64,000 bases of DNA from Lichenihabitans psoromatis. Its GTDB lineage: Bacteria; Pseudomonadota; Alphaproteobacteria; Rhizobiales; Beijerinckiaceae. The notes under the pieces are model-generated. The model ran no database searches. It was not told the origin of the DNA and saw only the letters and a program-made list of their open reading frames with translations. Below are positions 36,714 to 45,504 of this stretch, in pieces. Numbering within the stretch: the first letter of the stretch is position 1; each line of letters starts with the position of its first letter. Where the stretch lies: assembly GCF_004323635.1 (NCBI RefSeq), contig NZ_CP036515.1:3039501-3103500 (forward strand). Reading direction: 5' to 3'. Made by a program: the position numbers and the translations under genes.

Positions 36714-37715
36714 TCATCGCTGGCGCATCAGAGAGCGTTGCACCAGCATGGCGATGATGATGATGGCGCCCTGCACAGCGCCGATCAGATATTCGCTGAC
36801 AAGATCGGACAACACCATGATGTTGCCGACGACCTCGAGGATAAGCGCGCCGCAGATCGTGCCCCAGATGCGGCCAACCCCCCCTCGCAGCGCGGTGCCG
36901 CCGATCACGACGGCCGTGATGGCCTGCAATTCCCACAGCAACCCCGTGGTGGCGGTCGCTGCCCCGAGACGCGGAACATAGACCAGCACCGCAACGGCGA
37001 CGCAGACGCCCTGGATCATGTAGGTGATGGTGCGGACGCGGTTGACGCGGATGCCCGAATAGCGCGCGACATCCTCGCTGGAGCCGACCGCGACCACATG
37101 ACGACCAAAGGCCGTCCGGTAAAACACGAAAGCGCCGATCGCCCCCATCGCTGCGATGACGACGATAGGGATCGGGACGCCGAACAGGGTGCCGAAATAG
37201 ATCGGTCGATAGAGACCTCGCATGTCCTGCGACTTCATCGCGATCGAGCCACCGGCCGCCAAAAAAATCGTCAAGGCCCGGAAGATTCCCATCGTGCCGA
37301 GTGTCACGATAAACGGTTCGATCCGCCCGAGCGTCGTAATCATCCCATTGCCGAGGCCACAGAGCGCACCAACCAGCACGGCCAGCAGCATCGCGACCGC
37401 GATCGCTTCGAGGCCGAAGCCCATGATGCCGCTGTTCATGAACAGGATCATGATGCTGGCCACGAAAGCCGCCATCGAGCCGACCGACAGGTCGAGGCCG
37501 CCAGCCGAAATCACGAAGGTGGCCCCAACCCCGATGATCGCGATGAAGGCGCTGCGGGTGAGGACGTTGGTCAAATTCTCAAGACTGAGAAAACTGTGGT
37601 TGACCAAAAAGCCGAGCAGGACCAGCACCGCGAGAGCTGCGAACGGCGCCACGGCCGCGATCTCGAATGCCGGAAGACGGCTCGAGGCCGGTGGATGTGC
37701 GGGCGTGTCTGTCAT
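36714..37715 (-). CDS. Sugar ABC transporter permease
   Basis: A 333-residue BPD_transp_2 (RbsC-type) permease with eight to ten hydrophobic segments. GGLDLSVGSMAAF is the family hallmark, followed by GRIEPFIVTLGTM and GGTALRGGVGRIWGT. The ATG at 37715 overlaps the stop of the upstream ATPase gene by four bases (ATGA), indicating translational coupling. The frame continues upstream opposite the ATPase gene, but that is not coding. Confidence 0.92.
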   Translation of the reverse strand: MTDTPAHPPASSRLPAFEIAAVAPFAALAVLVLLGFLVNHSFLSLENLTNVLTRSAFIAIIGVGATFVISAGGLDLSVGSMAAFVASIMILFMNSGIMGFGLEAIAVAMLLAVLVGALCGLGNGMITTLGRIEPFIVTLGTMGIFRALTIFLAAGGSIAMKSQDMRGLYRPIYFGTLFGVPIPIVVIAAMGAIGAFVFYRTAFGRHVVAVGSSEDVARYSGIRVNRVRTITYMIQGVCVAVAVLVYVPRLGAATATTGLLWELQAITAVVIGGTALRGGVGRIWGTICGALILEVVGNIMVLSDLVSEYLIGAVQGAIIIIAMLVQRSLMRQR

Positions 37716-39280
37716 GAGGCTACGACTACCGTTTCGGTCAGCGGTTGTGGTCCAATCCCGGTCGCATGGACCACGATATGCTCCTCCGTCATCGTGTCCC
37801 CGCTGACGGCGCCGACCAGCGCGCCACCCCGCATGATCAGGACGCGGTGGCAAAGCCCAATGAGTTCCTGCATCTCCGACGAGATCACGATCACGGCTTT
37901 ACCCTCGGCCGCCAGCGCGGCGATGAAGCGGTAGATCTGTTCCTTGGTGCCGATGTCGATGCCGCGTGTCGGCTCGTCGATGATGACGATTCGGGGCTCG
38001 AGCAGCATCATCTTGCCAAGCAGAAGCTTCTGTTGATTGCCGCCCGACAATTGACCGGCCAGCATCGTGCGACGGCGCGCTCGGATATCGAACGCCTTGA
38101 CGGCCTCGTCCAGCCCGGCATCCTCCCGGGCGCGATCGATCAGAGGTCCGCGACAAAATCGGGGGAGGGCCGCCAGCGTCAGGTTGATGCGGAGATCCTG
38201 CCCGAGCAGCAGGCCTTTGCCCTTGCGATCCTCGCTCAGGTAGACGACGCCCGCCCGCATACTGTCCCGCACGTTGGCGAAGCGCACCGGCGCGCCGTTC
38301 AGCCTCACCTCACCCTGCGCCGGGCGCAATCCGACGACCCCTTCCAGCAATTCGGTGCGGCCGGCCCCGATCAGCCCCGCAATCCCGAGAATTTCGCCGT
38401 GCCTGAGCTCGAACGAGCAATCTGTCGCGTAACCCGGTACATTCATGTGCCGCACCGCCAGCACGGTTTCACGCCCCGGTTGTGTGTGTCGCTCAGGGTA
38501 GAGGTTGGCCATGTCGCGGCCAACCATCAGATGGGCCATGTCGAGAGGCCGCAGCGTACCGGCCTCCCGGGTCGCGATCAGGTTGCCGTCGCGCAGAACG
38601 GTGACGCGATCGGCGATCGCCGCAACCTCCGGCAGCCGATGCGAGATATAGAGCACCGCGACATGGCGGTCGCGCAGGCCCCGAATAACGCCGAGCAGCG
38701 CATCGGTCTCGACATTGGTGAGCGAGGCGGTCGGCTCGTCGAAGATCACCACGCGATGGGGAACCTGCAGGGCGCGGGCGATCTGCACCAATTGGCGTTG
38801 CGCGATCGACAGGCGGGACACGACCGTCGTCGGCGCGATGTCGGCGCCGAGAGCCCGCACGGCCTGGGTGGCCTCGCGGTTCATGCTGCGGTCGTCCATC
38901 ACCAAGCCGCGCCTGATCTCGCGACCCATGAAGATGTTTTGCGCGACCGTCAGATGCGGTGCCAGCAGGATTTCCTGATGCACCAGGACGACGCCGCGTC
39001 GCTCGGCATCCACCGGTCCCGAAAAAGCGACCGGAACTCCGTCCATGCCGATGGCACCATGCGTTGGAACGAGATGGCCGGCCAGAAGCTTCATGAGCGT
39101 CGACTTGCCGGCGCCATTTTCGCCGATGATGGCGTGAACCTCACCCGCCATCAGCGACAGGGTGATGTCGCGCAAGACCTCGACCGGGCCAAAGCTTTTT
39201 GACAAGCCACGCGCCTCGAGCACGGCTGGCGCATGCGTCAGCCTGGTCTGCGCGGTGGCCGCAGCTCCGGCTGCCGTCAC
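37712..39280 (-). CDS. Sugar ABC transporter ATP-binding protein (two ABC domains)
   Basis: A 522-residue double ATPase of the RbsA/MglA type. The first domain has Walker A GENGAGKST, a degenerate signature LSIAQRQLVQIARAL and Walker B VVIFDEPTASL. The second has an atypical Walker A region GLIGAGRTELLEG (usual for RbsA domain 2), the signature LSGGNQQK and Walker B IVIIDEPTRGID. The start is GTG. It is the first gene of the importer operon; the promoter should lie in 39281-39409. Confidence 0.93.
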   Translation of the reverse strand: MTAAGAAATAQTRLTHAPAVLEARGLSKSFGPVEVLRDITLSLMAGEVHAIIGENGAGKSTLMKLLAGHLVPTHGAIGMDGVPVAFSGPVDAERRGVVLVHQEILLAPHLTVAQNIFMGREIRRGLVMDDRSMNREATQAVRALGADIAPTTVVSRLSIAQRQLVQIARALQVPHRVVIFDEPTASLTNVETDALLGVIRGLRDRHVAVLYISHRLPEVAAIADRVTVLRDGNLIATREAGTLRPLDMAHLMVGRDMANLYPERHTQPGRETVLAVRHMNVPGYATDCSFELRHGEILGIAGLIGAGRTELLEGVVGLRPAQGEVRLNGAPVRFANVRDSMRAGVVYLSEDRKGKGLLLGQDLRINLTLAALPRFCRGPLIDRAREDAGLDEAVKAFDIRARRRTMLAGQLSGGNQQKLLLGKMMLLEPRIVIIDEPTRGIDIGTKEQIYRFIAALAAEGKAVIVISSEMQELIGLCHRVLIMRGGALVGAVSGDTMTEEHIVVHATGIGPQPLTETVVVAS

Positions 39281-39409
39281 GGTCGATCTCCTCCTTCGCC
39301 CGGTTATGCTCCGGTGCCGATTGCTGCTCCAGTCATAAGCGCAATGGCATGATCAGCGAAAGGGATCTTCCGCGCCCTGGATCAGGAATATGGGTGAGAT
39401 GGCGGCCTG

Positions 39410-40633
39410 CTAATGATGACCGCCGCCGCCAGGTCCTCCGCCAGGCCCCCCGCCCGGTCCGCCGTTCCGTCCGCCGCCTGGGCCGTCACCGCCCCCGGGG
39501 CCGTCGCCTGCTCGACCCCCGTCACGCACACCGGCGCCCATGCCACCGTCGTTCCGGCTGCCAGGGGGCGAACCAACGCCGCGATCGGGTCCGTCTCCCG
39601 GCCCATGTCCCGTGTCTTGTCCCATCCCTTGCCCCACCCCTTGGCCAGGACCGCCGGGACGCTGTCGCTCGCCGCTCCGCTGACCGTTGGAGCCGCCTTG
39701 ACCCGAGCCGGACAGGCGGATCGACTCGAACGTCAGGCGTCCGGTCCGATCGAAGGTTGCCGACACGACAGCTTGCACAACATCCTGGTTGGGAACCTCG
39801 GTCCGGCCAAGATGCGCCCCATCGATCGTCAAACCGGAGCCGATCACCAAAGCATCGTCCTGCCGCTCGACGAGTGCTTCCACCGACAGTCCCGATGTTC
39901 GCAGTCCGTCGAGCACACCGATTTCGGTCTGCGTCGCAAGAGCCTCGAAGCGGCCATGTCGCGCGATGCCGGAGATCAGCGCGCGTTGGCCGAGCAACGC
40001 CGGATCGACCCTGTCGAGCCTCAAGCGACCGATCGCCAAGCCACCGTCGCGGCCGAGGACAATCGGCCCGGCAACCCGATCGTAAACCGTGCGCGCGGGC
40101 TCGATCAGGCTCGCCACAATCGTCCCGTCGGGGCGACGGAGACCGCTCACGGCCACACGCTTGCCGACGCGCCAAGATCGCGGCTGCTCGATCGTATCGG
40201 TCGTGATCGGTTGACCGAGGACGACGATGCGGCCCCGTGACACATGCTGCACGCGGCCGACAACCTCGCTGACGACCTCGATCGCGCTCGTCGAGAAACG
40301 GTGGTCATGGCGCGCGGCGACGACCCGCACGACATGGCCGAGCCGAAGGTCAGATGGCGGAACCGCAACGCCATCGATGGTGACCGGCACATCGTCCGGA
40401 TAGGAGATCCGCAGGTCGTTCACCACGATGCTGCCGAAGCGCCGGATGGTGCCGACGACACCCGTTCCGCCGATGCCGCGATCGCTCGGCGGATCGGACG
40501 GCACCGCGCCGGTTCCGCCGATCCCCTGGTCAAGAACCGTTTGGGCAAAACCCGGCCGGGGCATGACCAGAGCCAAAACGGCCGGCGTCGAGCCGCGCAG
40601 AAGGGCCCGGCGCGTCATGAGGCCGAGCCTCAT
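39410..40633 (-). CDS. DUF5666-domain exported protein with Gly/Pro-rich tail
   Basis: A 407-residue protein with a basic N-terminus and a signal or Tat-like leader (MTRRALLRGSTPAVLALVM). The middle contains repeated IGGTG-type segments and several small beta-barrel repeats (GRIVVLGQPI, GPIVLGRDGG) typical of DUF5666. The last hundred residues are low-complexity Gly/Pro/Arg/Asp. Its start overlaps the stop of the DUF6502 gene by four bases (ATGA), a pairing seen in other alphaproteobacteria. Function unknown; periplasmic or surface location inferred. An in-frame ATG at 40618 is an alternative start. Confidence 0.8.
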   Translation of the reverse strand: MRLGLMTRRALLRGSTPAVLALVMPRPGFAQTVLDQGIGGTGAVPSDPPSDRGIGGTGVVGTIRRFGSIVVNDLRISYPDDVPVTIDGVAVPPSDLRLGHVVRVVAARHDHRFSTSAIEVVSEVVGRVQHVSRGRIVVLGQPITTDTIEQPRSWRVGKRVAVSGLRRPDGTIVASLIEPARTVYDRVAGPIVLGRDGGLAIGRLRLDRVDPALLGQRALISGIARHGRFEALATQTEIGVLDGLRTSGLSVEALVERQDDALVIGSGLTIDGAHLGRTEVPNQDVVQAVVSATFDRTGRLTFESIRLSGSGQGGSNGQRSGERQRPGGPGQGVGQGMGQDTGHGPGDGPDRGVGSPPGSRNDGGMGAGVRDGGRAGDGPGGGDGPGGGRNGGPGGGPGGGPGGGGHH

Positions 40634-41502
40634 CGACGCTGCTCGCGGCGAGAAGCTGCGGGCGGTGGCGTTGGTTCAGGCGAGGGGGTCTTATCCTCGA
40701 TCATCACGTAGAGCCCGAAATTCCACCGTGCGGTTCCGCCGGGATCGGTCGCGCAGGCGGCGTGCGCTTCGATGTTGAGGGTCTGCAGCGCCGCCAGAGC
40801 GACCTCGCGCGACCGTCGTTCGAGGTGCCGCGCCAGATCGCCCGACAGGCCATCATAATGGACCGCGCGCTCCAGAAAAGGCGGCCCTTCGGCGAGAACA
40901 TTGGCGACCGCAGCCGCCATATGGTCATGGATGTTGCGGCCAAAATAATAGAGTTGCTGATCGCTGCCGGCCTGCGGCACGTGTCCGGCGCGCAACAGCA
41001 CGATCGCGTCGTCAGGCCCGATCGCTACGAGTTTACGGTCGAGCCAATCATCGAGAACGGCCCTCGGCCGCACATCCCGCGTGACCGAAGCGACGAGCGA
41101 TTCAAAGGACGGTTTGCCCTTGTCGGCGATACGCGGCAAGTCGATGGGCTGCCCTGACGCATCTCCGAACGGCGGACCGGCCAGCCATCGGGCCATGATG
41201 CGGCTTGTCTGAGACAAGGCGACCGGCACCGCATTCAAGGGCGCTCCCGCGCCTCTCAGCCGGCTGACCTCCTTGCGGTGGATGCCCGTTAAAAGACTGA
41301 CGCGGCTATCGGTTTGCTCTTTGCGCGCCAGGGCGAAATCGTTTTCGGCGACGTTGACGTAGAGTTCGCGAAGAAGATTACAGATGGCCGGAAAGGTGAC
41401 GCCGCTTCGGATCAGCAAGCGGACGAGCGGCCGCAACAGCCGCGCCAAAGGGGTCCGCAGCCGCGATGCGTCGGGAGGGCTTGCATCAGGTTCACCGCTC
41501 AT
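40630..41502 (-). CDS. DUF6502 protein, possibly DNA-binding
   Basis: A 290-residue soluble protein matching DUF6502. The N-terminal third (LIRSGVTFPAICNLLRELYVNVAE, then TDSRVSLLTGIHRKEVSRL) has the shape of a winged helix-turn-helix with a recognition helix near TGIHRKEVSRLR, so DNA binding is plausible but not shown. The C-terminus is Pro/Arg-rich. It is translationally coupled to the DUF5666 gene. An inverted repeat (41526-41542) stands 24 bases upstream of its ATG, a good place for autoregulation. Confidence 0.8.
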   Translation of the reverse strand: MSGEPDASPPDASRLRTPLARLLRPLVRLLIRSGVTFPAICNLLRELYVNVAENDFALARKEQTDSRVSLLTGIHRKEVSRLRGAGAPLNAVPVALSQTSRIMARWLAGPPFGDASGQPIDLPRIADKGKPSFESLVASVTRDVRPRAVLDDWLDRKLVAIGPDDAIVLLRAGHVPQAGSDQQLYYFGRNIHDHMAAAVANVLAEGPPFLERAVHYDGLSGDLARHLERRSREVALAALQTLNIEAHAACATDPGGTARWNFGLYVMIEDKTPSPEPTPPPAASRREQRR

Positions 41503-41525
41503 AAGCGTCTTCTAACGACAAAAAT

Positions 41526-41542
41526 GTGGGAAGCAATCCCAC
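41526..41542. promoter_or_regulatory. Inverted repeat GTGGGA-N5-TCCCAC, copy 2
   Basis: GTGGGA-AGCAA-TCCCAC followed by GT, 24 bases upstream of the DUF6502 start and in the divergent spacer with the DUF2171 gene. Same half-sites, spacing and trailing GT as at 31335-31351. It could also form a short hairpin in RNA, but the conserved arms with a changed spacer fit a protein-binding site better. Confidence 0.55.
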
Positions 41543-41750
41543 GTACCGGGAGGAACAGCGAGCGGTAGACGTAACGGCGGACGCCCGCGCTGTTTGCTGG
41601 TGCTTGTACGAGATGGAACAAGCGGTCGAGTGCGGCTGTTAGCCCCACGGCGCCGGCACATGGCGAGCATGAGCCGATGAGGAGAGCGTCTGACGACGTT
41701 CATCGGCCCGCTTGCCCGCGCTATCCGGCTGAAACACGAGAGAGGCCTTT

Positions 41751-42578
41751 ATGAGCTTGAGCAGCACGACGACCCACGATCGTCATATCACCGCGTTTTT
41801 TGACACGCGAGCGGGCGCCGAAAAGGCCGTCAATGAACTGATCACGGCCGGTCTTCCGGGAGCGCGCACCTCGGTGACGGGCGATCAGGACGTGGGAACG
41901 ACAGAAGCGGCGACCGGCGACCGGAGCTTTTGGGACTCTCTGAAGGACCTGTTCTTGCCCGACGAGGACCGCTACGCCTATGCCGAAGGCCTGCGGCGTG
42001 GTGGTTTTCTGGTTTCGGTCTACACCGACGACAGCGGGCATGACCGCGCGCTCGATATCCTGTCGAAAGAGGGATCGGTCGATATGGACGAACGCGAGAA
42101 GGAGTGGCGCTCGCAAGGCTGGGATGGCTTTGGAAACACCGCCGTGGGCTCCGATCTCGTTGGCGCCGGGACTTTGGGTTTATCCGCATCCGGCCTTGCG
42201 ATGGCGCCTCCGGTCGAGAGCCCCGTGACCGATCGGCCTCGTATCCTGACGCGCCGTGACACGACCGCCGATCGCGGCGCCGTCCGCAGCTACGTGGTTG
42301 AGAGCGCCGACGATTTGCGTGACGAAGACGGCTCGCATGTGCCGAAATTCAATCCGACCACGGATGCGGCACGTATCGTCGAACATATGGACGTCATCGC
42401 CTCCGACCGTCAGAAAATTGGAACCGTGGACCATCTCGATGGGCCAGACACGATCAAGCTGGCCAAGACGACGTCGCCCGACGGTCAGCATCACCTCGTG
42501 CCGCTCGCCTGGGTCGATCATGTGGATACCCACGTGCATCTGAACAGGACCACCGCTCAGGTCATGAGCAGCTGGTGA
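41751..42578 (+). CDS. Stress-type protein with C-terminal DUF2171 domain
   Basis: A 275-residue soluble protein. The N-terminal part (HITAFFDTRAGAEKAVNELITAG, GGFLVSVYTDD) resembles the general-stress-protein 17M-like fold. The C-terminal 70 residues (VIASDRQKIGTVDHLDG, then HHLVPLAWVDHVD) are a DUF2171/PRC-barrel-like domain. The two are joined by a low-complexity linker. Such proteins are common in Hyphomicrobiales and often stress-induced, but the role is unknown. It is divergent from the DUF6502/DUF5666 pair. Confidence 0.78.
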   Translation: MSLSSTTTHDRHITAFFDTRAGAEKAVNELITAGLPGARTSVTGDQDVGTTEAATGDRSFWDSLKDLFLPDEDRYAYAEGLRRGGFLVSVYTDDSGHDRALDILSKEGSVDMDEREKEWRSQGWDGFGNTAVGSDLVGAGTLGLSASGLAMAPPVESPVTDRPRILTRRDTTADRGAVRSYVVESADDLRDEDGSHVPKFNPTTDAARIVEHMDVIASDRQKIGTVDHLDGPDTIKLAKTTSPDGQHHLVPLAWVDHVDTHVHLNRTTAQVMSSW

Positions 42579-42687
42579 CGCGCATCCTGACGACATCTTT
42601 TTGACGTCACCGGAATGATCGGCGTCTTGCCACGGGAGCGATAGGCCGCGAGCCGATCGCCCCCTCGCCGCGATGGGATCGCGGATT

Positions 42688-42906
42688 TTAGACGGCGGGA
42701 AAATTCGGCGTTGTTCGGGAGGCGGCGCGGACAAGGCCGAACATGCTGCGGGTTCCGCGCCCCGCTTCGGCCACAACGGCGGCCACGATAGCGTCGCGTT
42801 CGGTTTCAGCATTGAAACGGAGCGCCACCGCGCGGCGCACCGCCTCGCCGATCAGACGATTGTCGTTGGGCGTGAAGTGTGTGCCGAACTGGTCCGAGTC
42901 ACGCAT
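42688..42906 (-). CDS. Small protein of unknown function
   Basis: A 72-residue protein with a strong GGGAGG eight bases before the ATG. It has a helical middle (NRLIGEAVRRAVALRFNAETERDAIVAAVVAEAG) rich in Ala and Arg, with no membrane segment. No family recognised. It is convergent with the DUF2171 gene and lies about 130 bases downstream of nothing obviously related. Confidence 0.55.
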   Translation of the reverse strand: MRDSDQFGTHFTPNDNRLIGEAVRRAVALRFNAETERDAIVAAVVAEAGRGTRSMFGLVRAASRTTPNFPAV

Positions 42907-43034
42907 GGATTGTCCTCCCGCTCGATCGCCTAGCGCTTCGCGTCGTAAGCTTGCGCCGAGTAGATCATCGCTTCGTTCAAGAACAATGCCATGCCCTCCC
43001 TCAAATGCACCTGCGCGACCTTAGGATTTGGTCA

Positions 43035-43874
43035 TCATGAGGGGCAAAGGCGGGGTACCTCCTTCGGGAGGGAGCCGTCCGGTCGTGCTGTATCGTCCTT
43101 GAGCTCAACCCCGGTCCGCCCAAGCGTCAGAGCACGCTCGATCAAGCGCGCGAGCGTACTCGCTGCCTGATCCGGATCGAGGCCGCCGGCACGAATATTC
43201 GACACGCAATTGCGTTCGGCATCGTTGCGGCCGATCTTTGGATCGAGCGTGAGATAGGCTCCGAGACTGTCGGCTGCCGATAGACCGGGTCGCTCACCGA
43301 TCAGAACCACCACCATCCTGGCGCCCAGGAGAGCGCCGATTTCATCGCCGAGCGCGACTCGGCCCTGGTTGGCCAGGACGATCGATCCGATGCTGCGGCC
43401 GTTGATCCGCAGGAGCGGGATCAGAGCATCGAGCAACGGGCGTGCATTGAGTTTGGCGGCCGTGGCCGACAATCCATCGGCGACCACCAACACGATATTG
43501 GCAGGAACGCGAGGGCGTGCCGCCAAGACACTTCGCGACTCACGCGACAGGCGTCGTCCGAAATCCGGGCGCCGAAGATAGGTCGCGCGATCCGGCGCGG
43601 CGCTGTCGACCTGTATGATGTCGAGCCCGAATGCGCCAAGCGTGCTCGCCAGGGCGTCGCGGTCGAGCGCGTCGTGCACGGCATCCCGCGCCAAGGCATG
43701 CGCCATGTCGAAAGCCAGAACGGCGCTGGTCGGCAGCGCTGAGCCGGCCCGGCCAAGGCCAAGTCGAGCCGACGTGATGCCGGAGGGCAGGGGCGCCCCA
43801 TCGCGGCTGACGACCGGCTGGCCGGGGCCGGAGTCGGGCTCCATCGCGCCCGCGGATCGGTCTTGCCGGGTCAC
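43035..43874 (-). CDS. eutC: Ethanolamine ammonia-lyase small subunit
   Basis: A 279-residue light chain of adenosylcobalamin-dependent ethanolamine ammonia-lyase. Conserved segments include SARLGLGRAGSALPT, LAFDMAHALARDAVHDA, VVADGLSATA, VVVLIGERPGLSAADSLGAYLT and ERNCVSNIR. GTG at 43874 overlaps the eutB stop by four bases (GTGA), so expression is coupled. The open frame continues far upstream opposite eutB, but that is not coding. No microcompartment or other eut genes are present in the window. Confidence 0.93.
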   Translation of the reverse strand: MTRQDRSAGAMEPDSGPGQPVVSRDGAPLPSGITSARLGLGRAGSALPTSAVLAFDMAHALARDAVHDALDRDALASTLGAFGLDIIQVDSAAPDRATYLRRPDFGRRLSRESRSVLAARPRVPANIVLVVADGLSATAAKLNARPLLDALIPLLRINGRSIGSIVLANQGRVALGDEIGALLGARMVVVLIGERPGLSAADSLGAYLTLDPKIGRNDAERNCVSNIRAGGLDPDQAASTLARLIERALTLGRTGVELKDDTARPDGSLPKEVPRLCPS

Positions 43875-45259
43875 GCGACGAGCATCCGGCTTTCGGGCAG
43901 GAATGGATGAGCGCCCTGCCGAGGCAGCAAGCGCCCGGTTTGGTCCGCCAATCCCATCCGCTCGAGCCAGGCGGCAAATTCCGGGGCGCGGCCAAGACCG
44001 AGCAATTCGCGGATGTAGAGTTGATCGTGAAACGATGTCGATTGATAGTTCAACATGACATCGTCGGCACCGGGAACGCCCATGATGAAGTTGATGCCCG
44101 CCGTTCCCAGCAGCGTCAGCAGGACGTCCATGTCGTTCTGATCGGCCTCGGCATGGTTGGTGTAGCAAATATCGCAGCCGATCGGCAGGCCGAGCAACTT
44201 GCCGCAGAAATGATCTTCCAAGCCGGCCCGGATGATCTGTTTGCCGTCGTAGAGATATTCGGGACCGATGAAACCCACGACCGTATTGACCAAAAGCGGC
44301 TGATAGGCGCGACAAACCGCATAGGCGCGCGCTTCGCAGGTTTGCTGATCGACGCCGTGATGCGCGTCGGCCGAGAGGGCGGACCCTTGTCCGGTCTCGA
44401 AATACATGACGTCGTTGCCGACCGTGCCACGGTTCTGGGAGCGACCGGCATCTTCCGCCTCCCGCAATAGCGCGAGTGAGATGCCGAACGAGCGGTTCGC
44501 GGCCTCCGTCCCGGCGACTGATTGAAAGACGAGATCGACCGGCACCCCGGCCTCGATCAGGCCGATCGTCGTTGTCGCGTGGGTCAGAACGCAGGATTGG
44601 GTCGGGATGTCATAGCGCGCGATAAGATCGTTGAGACGATGCAGGATGCTGCTGACGGCGGCCGGCGCATCGGAGGCCGGATTGACGCCGATCACCGCGT
44701 CGCCGCAGCCGTAGAGCAAGCCCTCGAGCGTCGAGGCCATGATGCCGCGCGGATCATCCGTGGGATGGTTCGGTTGCAGACGCACCGCCATCGTTCCGGG
44801 CAAGCCGATGGTGTTGCGAAAGCGGGTCACAACCCGGATCTTCTTGGCCACGAGGATCAGGTCCTGGTTTCGCATCAATTTCGAAACCGCAGCCGCCATT
44901 TCGGGTGTCAGTCCTCGCGCCAGCGCCGCAAGCCGCATCGGGGTGGCATGATCCGAGAGCAACCAATCGCGGAAACCGCCAACCGTCAGAGACGCGACGA
45001 TCGCAAAGGCGCGTTCGTCATGATGATCGACGATCAAGCGCGTGACCTCGTCCTCCTCGTAGGGGATGACCTGGTCGAGCAGCAAGGTCTTCAGTGGGAG
45101 ATCGGCGAGGCAGGATTTGGCGGCTGCATGTTCGACCGCCGAGCCAGCCGCGATGCCGGCCAGCATGTCGCCGGAGCGGAGCGGCGTTGCTTTGGCAAGC
45201 AGATCCTTCAGGTCGGAGAAGATCCAAGACTGACCGCCGAGACGATATCGATAGCTCAT
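43871..45259 (-). CDS. eutB: Ethanolamine ammonia-lyase large subunit
   Basis: A 462-residue heavy chain forming the TIM barrel that converts ethanolamine to acetaldehyde and ammonia with adenosylcobalamin. Typical segments: RLQPNHPTDDPRGIMAS, GCGDAVIGVNPASD, CVLTHATTTIGLIE, FQSVAGTEAANRSFG, YFETGQGSALSADAHHG, and CDICYTNHAEADQNDMD. The ATG at 45259 follows GGAGACGCG. Upstream is a short divergent spacer with repeated TGTCA-type elements shared with an ABC importer operon. Confidence 0.95.
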   Translation of the reverse strand: MSYRYRLGGQSWIFSDLKDLLAKATPLRSGDMLAGIAAGSAVEHAAAKSCLADLPLKTLLLDQVIPYEEDEVTRLIVDHHDERAFAIVASLTVGGFRDWLLSDHATPMRLAALARGLTPEMAAAVSKLMRNQDLILVAKKIRVVTRFRNTIGLPGTMAVRLQPNHPTDDPRGIMASTLEGLLYGCGDAVIGVNPASDAPAAVSSILHRLNDLIARYDIPTQSCVLTHATTTIGLIEAGVPVDLVFQSVAGTEAANRSFGISLALLREAEDAGRSQNRGTVGNDVMYFETGQGSALSADAHHGVDQQTCEARAYAVCRAYQPLLVNTVVGFIGPEYLYDGKQIIRAGLEDHFCGKLLGLPIGCDICYTNHAEADQNDMDVLLTLLGTAGINFIMGVPGADDVMLNYQSTSFHDQLYIRELLGLGRAPEFAAWLERMGLADQTGRLLPRQGAHPFLPESRMLVA

Positions 45260-45371
45260 CGCGTCTCCGTTCCTTCGGACGACCTGACGATGGTCGAGAT
45301 TGATCGCCGTAACCATAGAACGCCGTGGCCGCAAAGAACAGTCGAGCCACCATCGGAGGGTGTCTTATAAG

Positions 45372-45413
45372 TGTCATATCATTGACATGATGCACACGTG
45401 CCATCATTGACAT
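45372..45413. promoter_or_regulatory. Repeat cluster in the eutBC / ABC importer divergent promoter
   Basis: Three overlapping symmetries: TGTCA-N6-TGACA (45372-45387), two direct copies of ATCATTGACAT (45378-45388 and 45403-45413, 25 bases apart), and ATGATG...CATCAT arms centred on CACGTG (45387-45407). This is typical of a regulator binding as a dimer on two helical faces. The regulator is not identified and no regulator gene is adjacent. Confidence 0.5.
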
Positions 45414-45504
45414 CTGTCTGTCAGAAAGGCGTGATACGGCCCAAGGATTGTCATAAAGAAGGCGGCCCGCATCCGCGTTCCGCCCTTTATGAGGCGAGGG
45501 TCTC

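Noticed and set aside
37745..39202. Long plus-strand open frame opposite the sugar ABC ATPase
   Set aside because: Translation is His/Arg/Asp/Gln-rich with no motif; the ATPase on the minus strand has all Walker and signature motifs.
43875..44315. N-terminal extension of the eutC frame
   Set aside because: It overlaps eutB out of frame; GTG at 43874 with a four-base overlap gives a normal EutC length.
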